A DNA stretch of 64,000 nt from Blumeriella jaapii (Eukaryota; Ascomycota; Leotiomycetes; Helotiales; Drepanopezizaceae), in NCBI GenBank assembly GCA_009599575.1, contig VWND01000034.1, forward strand, positions 124,001 through 188,000, in the 5' to 3' direction. Numbering within the stretch: position 1 is the first letter of the stretch; every line of letters starts with the position of its first letter. Below, one piece after another: positions 46,427 through 58,589 of this stretch. A program made the translations under genes and the position numbers. Under the pieces are notes generated by a model that saw only the letters and a program-made list of their open reading frames with translations, was not told the origin of the DNA and did not search any database.

Positions 46427-48640
46427 AGTTTTGCTAAAATAAGCGATTAGAAGCTAATCGTCGTTATAAAATTGCGAAAGCATAAAAGCTACTACGCCGT
46501 CGAAAGCGTTAGTTTTTAATATACAAAAAAGGTCTTGCCTGTAATATTATAGAACTGATACAATAATAAAAGCTAGTATAAAAAAATCGAAACTCTTCTG
46601 ATATTTAAAAATGAAATTGTAAAAAACGTTAATTTTAATTAAATAAATTAAAAGTTTTGCAGTTATACCGTAGTTTCGAATAAAACGTCGGTAAAAATTA
46701 CAAAAACCAAAAAAGCTTTATATTTCTTTTATAATAATAAAAGACTTTTAATAAGCGACTACGGAGAGATTTTTTTTTAAATCTATTTTTAAACTTTTAA
46801 TAAAAATAATAAAGCCTAGATAACGGGTCCGAATAACGTTGAATTCAGATTTCCGAATATCGGCCTGTAATTCAGCGTTAGCGAGCTTTTGAAACATTTT
46901 GCGAACGTATATAGCGTGTTTTAAAAAATCGGACGAATAAATAAAAATGTTATCCAAATATATAATACAAAAAGCGTTTAAATAATCGAAAAAAACGTTG
47001 TTTATATAGCGTTAATAAATTGCGGATTTATTAATAAAGCCAAAAGGTAGCATTTTGCATTTATAAGCGCCGTAACGCGTACGAAACGTCGTTAGTTTTT
47101 TATTAACGAAGTTTATTCGAATTTTGTAAAAAGCTTAACGAATATCGAATTTCGTAAAAATTCGCGCTTTCGAAAAACAAGCAAAAATCTTATCGATAAA
47201 AAAAAAAATTAGCGATTTTTATAAATAATATTATTAAAAGCTCGATAATCGATATAAAAACGTAGTAAACCGTCGGGTTTTTTAGCGAAAAGCACTGAAG
47301 CAGCGAGAAAAACGGTGAAAAATTCGATAAAGCTTTTATTAAAATTATTTTGCAAATAAATTTTAATAATCTCGAATTTTAAAATCGATATTTCATACAA
47401 AAAAATGTATTTCAGCTCTTTTTCATTTATAATAAGCTCGATTTTATAATCGTAAAGCCGGTAAAAGGCTAGCTCGTTACTGGCGGCCTTAGAAAACACG
47501 TGTTCGAAGTTTTTGTATTTCGGAGAAAAAAATTCGAAAAAAAGTTTATTCGAAATTAGCTTTGCTAAGCTGATTAAAAAAATCGAAATCGATATTTCGT
47601 TGATTTTAAAACGTTCGAAAAAATTATGAAATTAGGTTTTAAAAAAAGTGTTATACGTAAAATCGTTTAATATTTTATCGATTTCGTACAGAAAAATTAA
47701 AAACATTTCAACTGCTTTTTTTTTAAAAATCAATTTAAAAGCATATGCAATAATTTAGCAAATGAAAATTAAATAAGCAATAAATTAAGAAATTCGTTTT
47801 CGAACTGATCGTTTAAAAGATTCAGAAAATAGCTTATTTAAACTATCGATTATATTAAACTGAAAAGCTATCGCGGCGAAGGTTTTTCTTCGGTTTTTAA
47901 TATAACTGTTTTTCGTAAAACGAAAAAACTGTTCTAACGAAAAAAAAAAAAAAATAAAAAATAAAAAAAAAAAAATCGTTAGCCTAGAAAAATAATATAA
48001 TTTTTTGTATTATCCTATTAGCGTCGCTATCGAAATTGGCACCGCGAATAAAATTCGATTTTTTCGCGCTTCGCACAGCGTCGTAGATTTGCTATAATTG
48101 ATTAAAGTTTTTGTTACGTTTCACAACGTCGTTTTAATAGCGAAATTAAATTTTTCGGAAATACAAATAAAAAAATTTAATATAACGAGCGTAAAAAGCT
48201 GTAAAAAAATAAGACTTCGGCTAATAAAGTTTGCGTTTATTACAATTTAATAAAACTTGATGTTCGGCCAATTAAGCTTTTTTTAAAATTATATTATAAT
48301 TTCCGAAATTAATAATTAAAAAAAAAATAAACGATTGTATTCGGTTGTTAATAATAAAATTAAAAAGCGTAAAATATATAATTAAATGGCCACGAGTTTT
48401 ATTATACTTTTTTATAGAAAAAAAAGCCGGGAAAAATTAAATTAAAAGTTTAAAAAAAAAAAAAAATTTAATTAACGCCGAATCGATTAACGCATAACCG
48501 TTCGTTTTAAAATCGACGAATGCTTTTATTTTATACGAAAAGCTATTTTTAATATATATAACGGAAAATATTAATAAATCGCTATTAAAAAGCTTTCGAA
48601 CGTTAAAATAACGCATATCGCGCAATACGCCTAAGAAAAA
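46427..48640 (-). pseudogene. family A protease, RT and start of RNase H (A4)
   Basis: Minus strand. Protease at 48437-48625 (FVDFKTNGYALID). RT N-terminus at 47209-47499: AFYRLYDYKIELI, then FAKKPDGLLRFYIDYRAFNN. RT palm box at 46949-46960 reads YLDN, with the first catalytic Asp kept and the second lost. Downstream, 46748-46957 keeps FIYSSDFLKHAIYVRKMFQKL and RYLGFII. RNase H motifs follow to 46427, where A5 cut the gene. The mini-palindrome is at 48017-48052. Confidence 0.86.
48017..48052. repeat. palindromic mini-repeat in A4 pol
   Basis: ATTAGCGTCGCTATCG...GCACCGCGAATAAA, homologue of 21009-21044. Confidence 0.6.
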
Positions 48641-48649
48641 AGCTTTGCT

Positions 48650-50240
48650 TAGGCCTGGGCGTTTCCTCGATTAGCGGGAAAATTTTTAATTTCCTCGTAT
48701 GCGTTTTAAAAATCGTTTGAAAAAGGATTTTCGTTTTTATTACCATTATCAAAAAACGAATTTTCGGCCGGCTCGATTTCGTTTACATTTATTAATTTAG
48801 AAAAGCTTTTGGATAAAACCGAAAATCGGCCCGTAAAAAGTCGTGCAAATTAGCTTTTTTAAACTTTCTGATATAAAATAAAAAACGAACGTTATCGTTG
48901 GTCCGATCGAAAAAAAAAACGCTAAAAAAAGCGTTCTGGCGTAAAAAAAAAAAGAAAAACAGCAAAAAGCTGAAAAAAAGCTTATAAAGCATTTAAACGA
49001 CTTTCGTACGTACGATTTGACTCGTAATACGCTTTGATTAAAAACTTACCATTTTAATAAATAATAAATTTGATTAAAAAGCGATTCGCGTATAAAATTC
49101 GTTTAGCCAATTAATTTTATTTTTTTAACGAACGGCGGTAAGCCAATTTTTAAAAATCGTTATACGCGCTTATTTCAAATACAGCTTTTTTCGTAAACGC
49201 TTTGGTATTTTATTACGAAAAACGTTCCGAAACTGTTTATTAATCCGTATTTAAACGTTCGCTGCGAAAATAAAAAATCGCAAATAAAATCGCTAAAAAT
49301 CGTCGTGCGTATTTATTGCAAGCATTTAAATTCGTCTTCGGCCTTTTAAACGTCGGAAAAGTCGGCCAGGAAATCGGCGATCTTTTTTATTAATTCTTCG
49401 GAAAATATAAAATCGGAACGATTCAAAATACGCGGGGTAAAAAACTTTTTTACTACGTTTTCGGTTTAATCGAATATATAATTTTTACGAAATCGATCGC
49501 CAACGAAATAATCGTAATAAAATTCGAAATTATCGAAAACTTTAGTTTTTTAATAGCGTGTTTTGTAATCTTTACTATTATTTAATTTAAACTTAAAATT
49601 CGAAACGCGTTTTATACGAGCTAGTCGAAAATCAGCAAATAAATGGAAATTATAACGTTTAAAAAACGCGCTAAAATCTTGGCCGTTATAAGAAAATCCA
49701 AAAAAAATTCGCGAAAAGCGTAGAAATTAATTTGCAGCGTCTGTTGGTTAAAATAAAACGTTGCGAAAAAATAAAGCAACAGATTCGCGATTAGCAAAAG
49801 CACGTTCGATAAATTTTATCAAACGCTTTGATTAAAAAGTTTATCGCAGTCGTATAATCTTCAGAAATTATCGTTTACGCTTTTGCGCTTTTTTTAATTG
49901 ATTTTGCAAAAGTTTCAACTAAACGCTTTTAGCGCTAGATTGCAAAAAAAAAAATGGCAGTCGAAATAATTGACGCTCTGCTTTTTTTTTTTTTTTTTTT
50001 TCCTCGGAGAAAGAATTGTTTTTCAAAAAAAAAAGCTTTTAAGGGAGGCTGCTTTTTCGCTGATTAAAAAAAAGATTAAAATATAATAGCAGAAGCTGAA
50101 AAGCTTTGTTAAAAAAAAGATCGTTAAACAAAAGCTATTCTTCGCGAAATGCGGAAATAAGCTTTTTTACGACCGGTCGATCATTTTAGTATAATCCGTA
50201 AGAAATTCGAAAAGAAAAATAGTTTACGCCGTCGTTAGCG
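48650..50240 (-). pseudogene. family A gag (A4)
   Basis: Minus-strand gag, aligned over its whole length with A5 and A7; stops throughout. The leader follows to 50261. Confidence 0.68.
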
Positions 50241-50261
50241 TAGAAAAAAAATTGTTAATAA

Positions 50262-50529
50262 TATAACGATTTAATTAGTCGAAGGGCTAAAAAATCAATC
50301 AACTGGTCGCCGTGTTTATATAATATAAAAAACGAGCCTTTAGTTTTGTAACAAAATATTTATTTAGAATTAACAATTGTAAAAAGCAGAAATTGCTAAA
50401 AGGAAAAAGCCTTATAAATATGAATAATTTTCACAGTTGATAGAAAAACCCATCAGAAGACCAGGGAGCTTGCAGCTATACGTAGTTGCTGGGGTGACAC
50501 GAAAGGTGGCAACAGAGTGAATCGTCACA
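50262..50529 (-). repeat. 5' LTR of A4
   Basis: 268 bp, from TATAACGATTTAATTAGTCG to GAATCGTCACA; right third intact. GTTTG duplication follows. Confidence 0.93.
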
Positions 50530-50534
50530 GTTTG

Positions 50535-53500
50535 TAAAGTTTTCGAGCTTGCGAAAAAGCCGGAAGATCGGAAATAAACGCATATCGAGCCAAACGTAAT
50601 CGCTAACGTTAAAATCGATCGCGCGGCGAAATTTATTCGCACTTTTTTTTATTTTATCGTAAGCTTATTAAAAATGCGATTTAGCGAGGTTTCAAGCGTC
50701 GTAATAGCGGCGAGCGTACGTACGAGCTTCGTTTGCGTTTAGCTTATATAAAAAATTGAAAAAAAGGAAAATATCGAGCTTTCAATTTTAATTAATATAA
50801 AAAATGTAATCGTATACAATTTCAAAAGGTAAAAGGCCATTTAAACTTTCGTAAAAAAAATTATTTAAGCGAAATCTATTATTAAAAAAAATTCGTTCCA
50901 ATCGTTTTAATAAAAGTTTACGAAGGGTCGAAAGCGTTTTTGCAAATATTAATTGTAAATTTCGGTTTAACCGTCGGTTTTAAAATAAGCGGCTGTCGAA
51001 AGCTTTAATTATATACCGAATATTTTATTTAATTCAGATCAGAAAATAAATTAATATTAAAGGCTACGATCGCTAATAATACTTTTTAAAAAGTCAAAAT
51101 ACTTATATACGTGGAATATATACAATTTGGCGAGGTTTCGAACGTCGATATTTTTATAGCAGAAAATTAAAATAGCTTGTTTAGAAAAGCGATTTATTAT
51201 TATAAATGCGTTATCGTAACCGTGTTTATTTTTGTTAAAACTGCAAAAATCTATTATAATATATTTTTAAAAATGGTTAAAAACAAAAAAAAGCTGAAAA
51301 AGGCCGGAGCGCTTATTTTTTAAAACAAAACTTTTTTAATAAACGTAGCAATTGCGATAATATTGTTTTACGAAAGCTGTTATATTTCGTTAATAATATT
51401 AGTCCGAAAGCAATTGCGTAATTTTGCAAACGCTAAAATAAACGGTGGAAATTTAATCGTGCATTTTTCGTACAAAAGCCAAACGAAAATAATCGACGTT
51501 TGATATTATTAAGCGATCGTAATATAACAGCAGATCGCGTTCAAATATATACGAAATATTATTATCGTCGTTTTTTTTCGTAGCGTTTCGTACAGTTTTT
51601 TTTCGAAAAGCTATTAAGCTGTTAGCTGTGCGATTAGCGTAAAGAATTTAATTAACGATACGAAATGCGAAAAAAAAATTAGTTATTTCAACGATAAAAA
51701 CAACTGTTTCGAAAGCCGTAGAAAATCGAAGTTTTTTAATTAAAAAGCGGTGAATAATCTGATTTGTTCGAAAAAGGGTTTGCAAACGCTGGATGCGTTT
51801 AAAAAAGTTTTAGCGGTCGAATTCGCTCGTACGATATATTAATGCGTCAGCCAAAAGATTATATTTACTTAGTTTGTATATAATAAAAAAGTTGTAGTCG
51901 GCGAAAAGCTCGGTCTAGCGTGCTTATCGAACGTTTAAAAGTTTGGAAATCATAAAGTATTCCAAAGCTTTATAATTAATAATTATTTTAATTTAATAAA
52001 TTAAATCAGTTAATTCAGCACGAAAATTATTTAAAAATCTTACGATTGCGAATATTTTTTTGTCGTATACAACGTAGTTTAGCTTTGCGAAAATTATAGT
52101 TTTGCTAAAATAAGCGATTAAAAGCCAATTGTTATTATAAAATTGCGAAAGCATAAAAGCTATTACGCCGTCGGAAGCGTTAGTTTTTAATATATGAAAA
52201 AAGTTTTGCTTGTAATATTATAAAACTGGTGTAATAATAAAAGCTAATATAAAAAGGTCGAAACTCTTTTGATATTTAAAAATGAAATTGTAAAAAACGT
52301 TAGCTTTGGTTAAATGAATTAAAAGCTTTGCAATTATACCGTAGTTTCGAATAAAACATCGGTAAAAGTTACAAAAACCAAAAAAACTTTATACACTTTT
52401 TATAATAATAAAAAGCTTTTAGTAAACGATTATAAAAACCTTTTTTAAATTTATTTCTAAGCTTTTAGTCGAAATAATAAAGCTTAGATAACGGATCCGA
52501 ATAACGTTGAATTTAAACTTTCGAATATCGGCTTATAATCCAGCGTCAGCGAGCTTTTAAAACATTTTACGAACGTGCGTGGCGGTTTTAAAAAGTCGGA
52601 CGAATAAATAAAAATATTATTCAAATATATAATACAAAAATCTTTTAAATAATCGAAAAAAACGTCGTTTACATAACGTTAATAAATTTCGAATTTATTA
52701 ATAAAGCCAAAAAATAGCATTTTGCATTTATAAGCGCCGTAACGCGTACGAAATATCGTTAGTTTTTTACTGGCGGAATTTATTCGAATTTTATAAAAAG
52801 CTTAACGAATATCGAGCTTCGTAAAAATTCGTGCTTTCGAAAAACGAGCAAAAGTCTTATCGATAAAAGAAAAAAAGTAGCGATTTTTACGAGTAATATT
52901 ATTAATAATTAAATAGTCGATATAAAAACGCAATAAACCGTCGGGTTTTTTAACGAAAAACACTAAAACAGCGAAAAAAGCGGTAAAAAGTTCGATAAAG
53001 CTTTTGTTAAAATTATTTTGCAAATAGATTTTAATAATCTCGAGCTTTAGAATCGATATTTTATATAAAAAAGTGTATTTCAGCTTTTTCTTATTTATAA
53101 TAAGCTCGATTTTATAGTCGTAAGGCCGGTAAAAAGCTAGTTCGTTATTGGCGATTTTAAAAAACACGTGTTCGAACTTTTTATATTTCGAAGGAAAAAA
53201 TTCGAAAAAAAGTTTATTCGAAATTAGCTTTGCTAAGCTGATTAAAAAGATCGAAATCGATATTTCGTTGGTTTTGAAACGTTCGGAAAAATTATAAGAT
53301 TGGGTTTTTAAAAAAGTGTTGTACGTAAAATCGTCTAGTATTCTGTCGATCTTATACAAAAAAATTGAAAACACTTTAACTGCTTTTTTTTTGAAAATCA
53401 GCTTGAAAATATATATAATAATTTGGCAAATGGAAATTAAATAAGCAGTAGATTAAAAAACTCGTTTTCGAACTGATCGTTTAAAAGATTTAAGAAATAG

Positions 53501-54310
53501 CTTGTCGGAATTATCGATTATATTAAATTAAAAAGCTATCGCGGCGAAAGCTTTTCTTCGGTTTTTAGTATAACTGTTTTTCGTAAAACGAAAAAGCTGT
53601 TTTAACGAAAAAAAAAAAAAAAAAAGAAAAAAAAAATAATAGAAAAAAAATCGGCAGTCTGAAAAAATAATATAATTTTTTATATTATTTTATTGGCGTC
53701 GCTATCGAAATTAGCACCGCGAATGAAATTCGATTTTTTCGCGCTTCGTATAACGTCGTAAATCTGCTATAATTAATTAAGATTTTTGTCACGTTTTATA
53801 ACGTCGTTTTAATAGCGAGATTAAATTTTTCGGAAATGCAAATAAAAGACTTTAATATAACAAGCGTAAAAAGCTGTAAAAAAATAAAACTTCGGTTAAT
53901 AAAGCTTGCGTTTATTACAATTTAATAAAATTTAATATTCGGCCAATCAAACTTTTCCTAAAATTATATTATAATTTCCGAGATTAATAATTAAAAAAAA
54001 AGCAAACGATTGTATTCGATTGTTAATAATAAAATTGAAAAGCGTAAAATATATAATTAAATGGCCACGAGCTTTATTATACTTTTTTATAAAAAAAAAG
54101 CCGGAAAAGATCAAATCAAAAGTTTAAAAAAAAAACAAAAGATTTAATTAGCGCCGAATCGATCAACGTATAATCGTTCGTTTTAAAATCGGCGAGCGCT
54201 TTTATTTTGTACGAAAAATTATTTTTAATAAATATAACGGGAATTATTAATAAATCGCTATCAAAAAGCTTTCGAACGTTAAAATAACGCATATCGCGCA
54301 ACGCGTTTAA
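50535..54310 (-). pseudogene. family A pol: PR, RT, RNase H, integrase (A3)
   Basis: Minus strand from 54310 down. Protease at 54116-54301 (ADFKTNDYTLID). Mini-palindrome 53692-53727 and an A18 tract at 53608-53625 follow. RT at 52802-53374 is the longest open stretch in the window: 190 residues with IFLYKIDRILDDFTYNTFLK, AFYRPYDYKIELI, KKPDGLLRFYIDY and AKIFTKLDIR-type ARIFTKLDIR. The palm box near 52620 is YLNN. RNase H covers about 51960-52150, integrase down to 50535. It joins 37237-37713 across A4. Confidence 0.87.
53692..53727. repeat. palindromic mini-repeat in A3 pol
   Basis: ATTGGCGTCGCTATCG...GCACCGCGAATGAA, the best-kept family A copy on this strand. Confidence 0.6.
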
Positions 54311-54319
54311 AAAAAAAGC

Positions 54320-55917
54320 TTTGCTTAGGCCTGAGCGTTTTTCCGATTAGCGAAAAAGCTTTTAATTTTTTCGTATGCGTTTTAAAAATCGTTTGGAAAA
54401 AGGTTTTCGTTTTTATTATTATTATTAAAAAGCGAATTTTCGGCCGGTTCGACCTCGTTTACATTTACCAGCCTGAAAAAGCTTTTAAATAAAACCGAAA
54501 GTCGGCCTGTAAAAAATCGTGCAAATTGGCTTTTTTAAATTTTTTAATATAAAATAAAAAACGAACGTTATCGTTGGTCCGATCGAAAAAAAAAAACACC
54601 AAAAAAAGCGTTTTGGCGTGGAAAAAAAAGAAAAACAGTAAAGGATTAAAAAAAAGCTTATAAAGCATTTGAACGATTTTCGTACGTACGATTTAATTTG
54701 TAATACGTTTTTATTGAAAACCTATTATTTTAATAAATAATAAATTTAATTAAAAAGCGATTCGCGTATAAAATTCGTTCAGCTAATTAATTTTGTTTTT
54801 TTTAACGGACGGCGGTAAGACAATTTTTAAAAGTCGTTGTACGCGCTTATTTCAAATGCAGCTTTTCTCGTAAACGCTTTAGTATTTTATCGCGGAAAAC
54901 GTTTCGAAACTGTTTATGAATTCGTATTTAAGCGTTTGCTGCGAAAATAGAAAATCGCAAGTAAAATCGCTAAAAATCGTCGTGCGTATTTATTATAAGC
55001 ATTTTAAATTCGTTTTCGACTTTTTAAACGTCGGAAAAATCGGCCAAAAAATCGGCGACTTTTTTTATTAATTTTTCGAAAAGTATAAAATCGGAACGGT
55101 TTAAAATACGCGGAATAAAATTTTTTTTTGCTACGTTTTCGATCTGATCGAATATATAATTTTTGCGAAATCGATCGCTAGCGAAATAATCGTAATAAAA
55201 TTCGAAATTGTCGAGAATTTTAATTTTTTAATAATATGCTTTGTAATTTTTACTATTATTTAGCTTAAATTTAAAATTCGAAACGCGTTTTATACGAGCT
55301 AATCGAAAGTTAGCAGATAAATAAAAACTATAGCGTTTTAGAAGCGCGCTAAAGTTTTGGCCGTTATAAAAAGATTTAAAAAAAATTCGCGAAAAGCGTA
55401 GAAATTGATTTGCAGCGTTTATTAATTAAAATAAAACGTTGCGAAAAAAATAAAGCGGCAGATTCGCGATTGGCAAAAGTACGTTCGATAGATTTTATCA
55501 AACGCTTTGATTAAAAAGTTTATCGCAATCGTATAATTTCTAAAAGTTGTCGTTTACGCTTTTGCGCTTTTTTCAATTGATTTTGCAAAAGTTTTAATTA
55601 AACGCTTTCAGCGCTAAGCTGCAAGGAAAAAATGGCAGGCGAAATAATTGGCGCTTTGCCTTTCCTTTTGTTTTTTTTTTTCGGAAAAAGAACTGTTTTT
55701 CAGAAAAAAAAAGCTTTCAAAAAAGGCTGCTTTTTCGCTGATTAAAAAAAGGAAGATTAAAATGTAGTAACAAAAGCTAAAAAGCTTTGCTAAAAAAAAG
55801 ATCGTTAAACAAAAGCTATTTTTCGCAAAATGCGGAAATAAGCTCTTTTACGACCGGTCGATTATTTTGATATAATCCGTAAAAAATTCGAAGAAAAAAA
55901 TAATTTACGTCGTCGCC
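54320..55917 (-). pseudogene. family A gag and leader (A3)
   Basis: Minus-strand gag (54330-55830) followed by leader up to the breakpoint at 55917. The leader retains the ACCGGTCG and ACGTCGTCGCC landmarks also seen at 23170-23240 in A1. Confidence 0.68.
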
Positions 55918-56113
55918 TCCTGATGGATTTTTCTATCAACTGTGGAAACTATTTATGTATATAAGGCTTTTTTTTTAGCAACTTTTGCTTTTTGCAATTA
56001 TTGATTTTAAGTAAATATTTTTGTTACAAAACGAAAGGCTCGTTTCTTGTACCATATGAATACGGCGACCAGTTGACTGATCTCCCAGCCCTTCGACTGA
56101 TTAGATCGTTACA
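55918..56113 (+). repeat. truncated 3' LTR of A2
   Basis: 196 bases matching the last three-quarters of the A LTR in plus orientation, from TCCTGATGGATTTTTC to GATTAGATCGTTACA. It lacks the first 70 or so bases. AAAGC (56114-56118) matches the left duplication of A2. Confidence 0.9.
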
Positions 56114-56510
56114 AAAGCGGCTTATAATTTTTCGCAAAAGCACGCTACGATGCAATTAAACGAAAATATCGAAGCGTTTTTAAAGCAATAAAAAAAAATA
56201 AAAAACGAATTATATAACGTATATTTTATTTTAAAAACGGACGCAAAAGTTTTTATCGATCAATTAAATAAAAAAGCTAGTAATCTGCCAAAAACATTCG
56301 TTATTAATCAAATAGCTTGAATAAAATTTATAAATTTCGAAGTTAAGCATATTAAAAAAACGATTAATACAATTGCGAACGGCCTTTTTAAACGAAAACG
56401 CTTTTATCCGTTTAATTTCGCTGAATAAAGCGAATAAAATATCGACGAATAAATTGCTAACGAAATCGGCTGTTTCGCTATTTGCGATTTGGGTTTTATA
56501 AAGCCGAAAT

Positions 56511-56547
56511 TATTCGCGTTGTAATTTCGGCTGGCATTACGAATGAA
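56511..56547. repeat. palindromic mini-repeat, D integrase spacer copy 1
   Basis: TATTCGCGTTGTAATTTCGG...CATTACGAATGAA, translated LFAL-FRLALRMK. It lies 63 bases before a second copy in the same frame. Confidence 0.6.
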
Positions 56548-56573
56548 AAATATTAATTTTCGGGCCGAAAAAG

Positions 56574-56610
56574 CATTCGCGTTATTATTTCGGCTGGCAC
56601 CGCGAATGAA
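56574..56610. repeat. palindromic mini-repeat, D integrase spacer copy 2
   Basis: CATTCGCGTTATTATTTCGG...GCACCGCGAATGAA, with perfect CATTCGCG/CGCGAATG outer arms. It is translated AFALLFRLAPRMN, in the same frame as copy 1. Confidence 0.65.
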
Positions 56611-57633
56611 TTTGATCGAAAACGATCGGAATAAGCCGATTAACGACGAAAATAAATTTTTAATCGATAATTACGAAACCGAAGATTTTTATTTAATTGT
56701 ATATTATTTATTTATTTTGTTTAAATTATTTAACGTATTAAATTATTAATTTAAAATATTCAAAAACTAAGCTTTCGATTATATTTTAGCTTATCAAAAG
56801 CTATACAAAATAAAAAATAATATATATTAAAAACGCTTAGTAGTAAATAATAAAGCCGATAAATTTCAAATCATAAAAAAAGTCTACGAAAAGATGTTTT
56901 ATAAAAAAGCTAAAGCTATTTATTACCGAATTAAAAACGATTTTAATAAAAAAAATACTTCGAAAATTACAAAGCTTTCGTTAAAAGCTGCATTTCTTGC
57001 TAAAAACGAAAGCTTGGCCGAAAAAAAAATTTATTATATCCGACGTGGTTTTTTAAAATTTAAAAAAAAAGTTAATTTTGACGTTATACGCGTACCGATT
57101 ATCGACCGCGAATATATATGCTTCGTATTCGCTATTAACGATTTATTTAAATAATTTGAAAAACGATTTTTTCGAAACGTTACTTCCGAAATTATAACGA
57201 TTTTTTTTTAAAAAAACGTTATATATCGATACGGTTTGTTTAGCAAATTAAACGTCGATAATAAATCCGAAAACAAAAGCGTTATCGAAAATTTTATAAA
57301 AAAATACGGCATTTAGCGTATTTAAATCTTAGATTATAATTCGGAAAGCAACGGATTCGTTAAACGAAATTATAAAAATATTTTCGACGGCTTTTTAAAA
57401 GTTATACGAAAAAGTTATAAGCGTTGATCGCGGAAATTTTCGAAAATGCTTTTTGTTATACGCACGTATATATACGCTTTTATTAAAATAATTTTATTTC
57501 TTATTTAATACGGCAAAAACGCTCGATTGCTTTTGGAAATAAAATAGCTTATATAAAATTTTTATAACGTAGTTAAAATAAAAACGAAAACAAACCTATT
57601 AGCAATAAAATTTAAACAGTTAAATTACCGCGA

Positions 57634-57636
<3 letters not shown>

Positions 57637-57666
<30 letters not shown>
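57637..57666. repeat. A30 homopolymer in D pol
   Basis: A run of 30 A sits between the integrase core and the C-terminal domain of D. It would encode Lys if read in frame; it is more likely a slippage-expanded A-rich tract in decayed sequence. Confidence 0.8.
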
Positions 57667-57670
<4 letters not shown>

Positions 57671-58050
57671 TAGGAAAACAGCTAAAAAAATCTGAAATAA
57701 AATCAAAATTTAAAAAAAAACGCTAATTAAAAAAGAAGATTTGATTTTAATTTACGACGTTTAGCGCGCTATTAATAAATCGGCCGATATTAAGCTTAAT
57801 TATAAATAGCTCGGATTTTACGAAATATATAAGGCCGAATTAAATAAAAGTTATTACAAGCTTACGAAACTCGATAAAACCAAATTGAAAAAAACGTTCG
57901 CCGCCAACCGATCAAAACGATTTTATAAAAAAAACTAACAAATTTATTTTTTGGATTTTAATTAAAATATCGATTCCGATTTTAGCAATTCCGACGACGA
58001 TTCCGATTAAAGCGATTATACTTTTAAAAAATTTTTTTTTTAAAAAAGTC

Positions 58051-58589
58051 TGACATCAACCGGATAATAACACTGTTATTAAAAATACAATTTAAATCGT
58101 GATTTCACTTATAACCGAGAAAAAAGAAATGCATATAAGATTATTTATTAATTATTTTATTATTTTCATTATTTATTATTTTCCTTTTATTATATACTGT
58201 ATTATTGTTTTTGTTTTATTTTACTTGTATACAATTTAATTATTTTGTTTTATATATATTATTTATTTTAAAGACTTTTTTCTATATTATTTAAAATATC
58301 TATTATATCTTTTTTTTATTTAATTGTATTTTTGTTTATTAAAACAAAAGCTTTGTATATGTTTGAGCGGCATATTTATATTGCTCGCATATTTTATTAA
58401 AATTATCTTTTATATATTTTATTATTTGCTACTTTTTGCACTATTTACTTTTTTCGTTGTTTTAAACGGATGCTTGCCTAAACAATTATAATTTATTAAA
58501 AAAACAGCATACGAATTTCCGTAATTTTTCAATACAAATATTTTACAATTCTCGTATTTTTTTTTATTTACTTTTTAATAAATATAACA
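58051..58589 (+). repeat. possible D LTR between pol and a second gag
   Basis: This gene-free 540-base block has a different texture from its surroundings: very AT-rich and pyrimidine-rich on the plus strand, with few CG and several CA/TG kept. It begins TGACATCAACCGG just after the end of D pol and could end at ATATAACA just before a gag-like frame, giving TG...CA ends. That position suits a 3' LTR. No second copy is in the window, so this is inference. Confidence 0.4.

Larger units (their letters stand above)
37714..50529 (-). mobile_element. A4: complete family A element in A3, split by A5
   Basis: LTRs at 37714-37980 and 50262-50529 bound this minus-strand element. The target duplication is GTTTA at 37709-37713 and GTTTG at 50530-50534, identical apart from one G-to-A. 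A1 and A5 show the empty site (GGCCGTTTRTAAARTTGTCGAGC). Without A5 and its duplication it is about 6409 bp, against 6422 for A1 and 6402 for A5. Confidence 0.93.
36967..55917 (-). mobile_element. A3: family A element in A2, 5' end deleted
   Basis: This minus-strand element has its 3' LTR at 36967-37236 and the end of pol at 37237-37713. A4 is inserted there, and the rest lies at 50530-55917. The left target duplication is GCTAT (36962-36966). At 55917 the sequence stops inside the leader (ATTTACGTCGTCGCC) and jumps into a plus-strand family A LTR remnant, so the A3 5' LTR and right duplication are lost. Confidence 0.88.
34509..56113 (+). mobile_element. A2: family A element in D, host of the right-hand nest
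   Basis: The 5' LTR (34509-34777), gag and protease on the plus strand run to 36966, where A3 interrupts. At the far right only the last 196 bases of the A2 3' LTR survive (55918-56113). AAAGC is duplicated at 34504-34508 and 56114-56118, and the D RNase H frame joins exactly across them, so both ends belong to one original insertion. The distal pol of A2 and the start of its 3' LTR were deleted together with the A3 5' LTR. Confidence 0.88.
56119..58040 (+). pseudogene. family D RNase H, integrase and pol C-terminus
   Basis: Resumes from 34508. RNase H: KARYDAIKRKYRSVFKAIK, then FINFEVKHIKKTIN-type sequence to about 56400. A spacer with two mini-palindromes follows. Integrase: zinc-binding and core in 56894-57154 and beyond. 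D1 is at codon 57080 (FDVIRVPI), D2 at 57257 (VDNKSENK), and the third acidic residue is changed to Lys at 57362 (SESNGFVKRN). D2 and this position are 35 codons apart, all in one frame. The C-terminus includes KKEDLILIYDV and SADIKLNYK-LGFYEIYKAELNKSYYKL (57735-57860), ending in an Asp/Ser-rich tail near 58010. Confidence 0.88.

Noticed and set aside
58051..58589. Considered as a centromeric satellite or promoter region of a host gene
   Set aside because: No tandem periodicity and no following host gene; position between pol and a gag-like frame fits an LTR better, though only tentatively.
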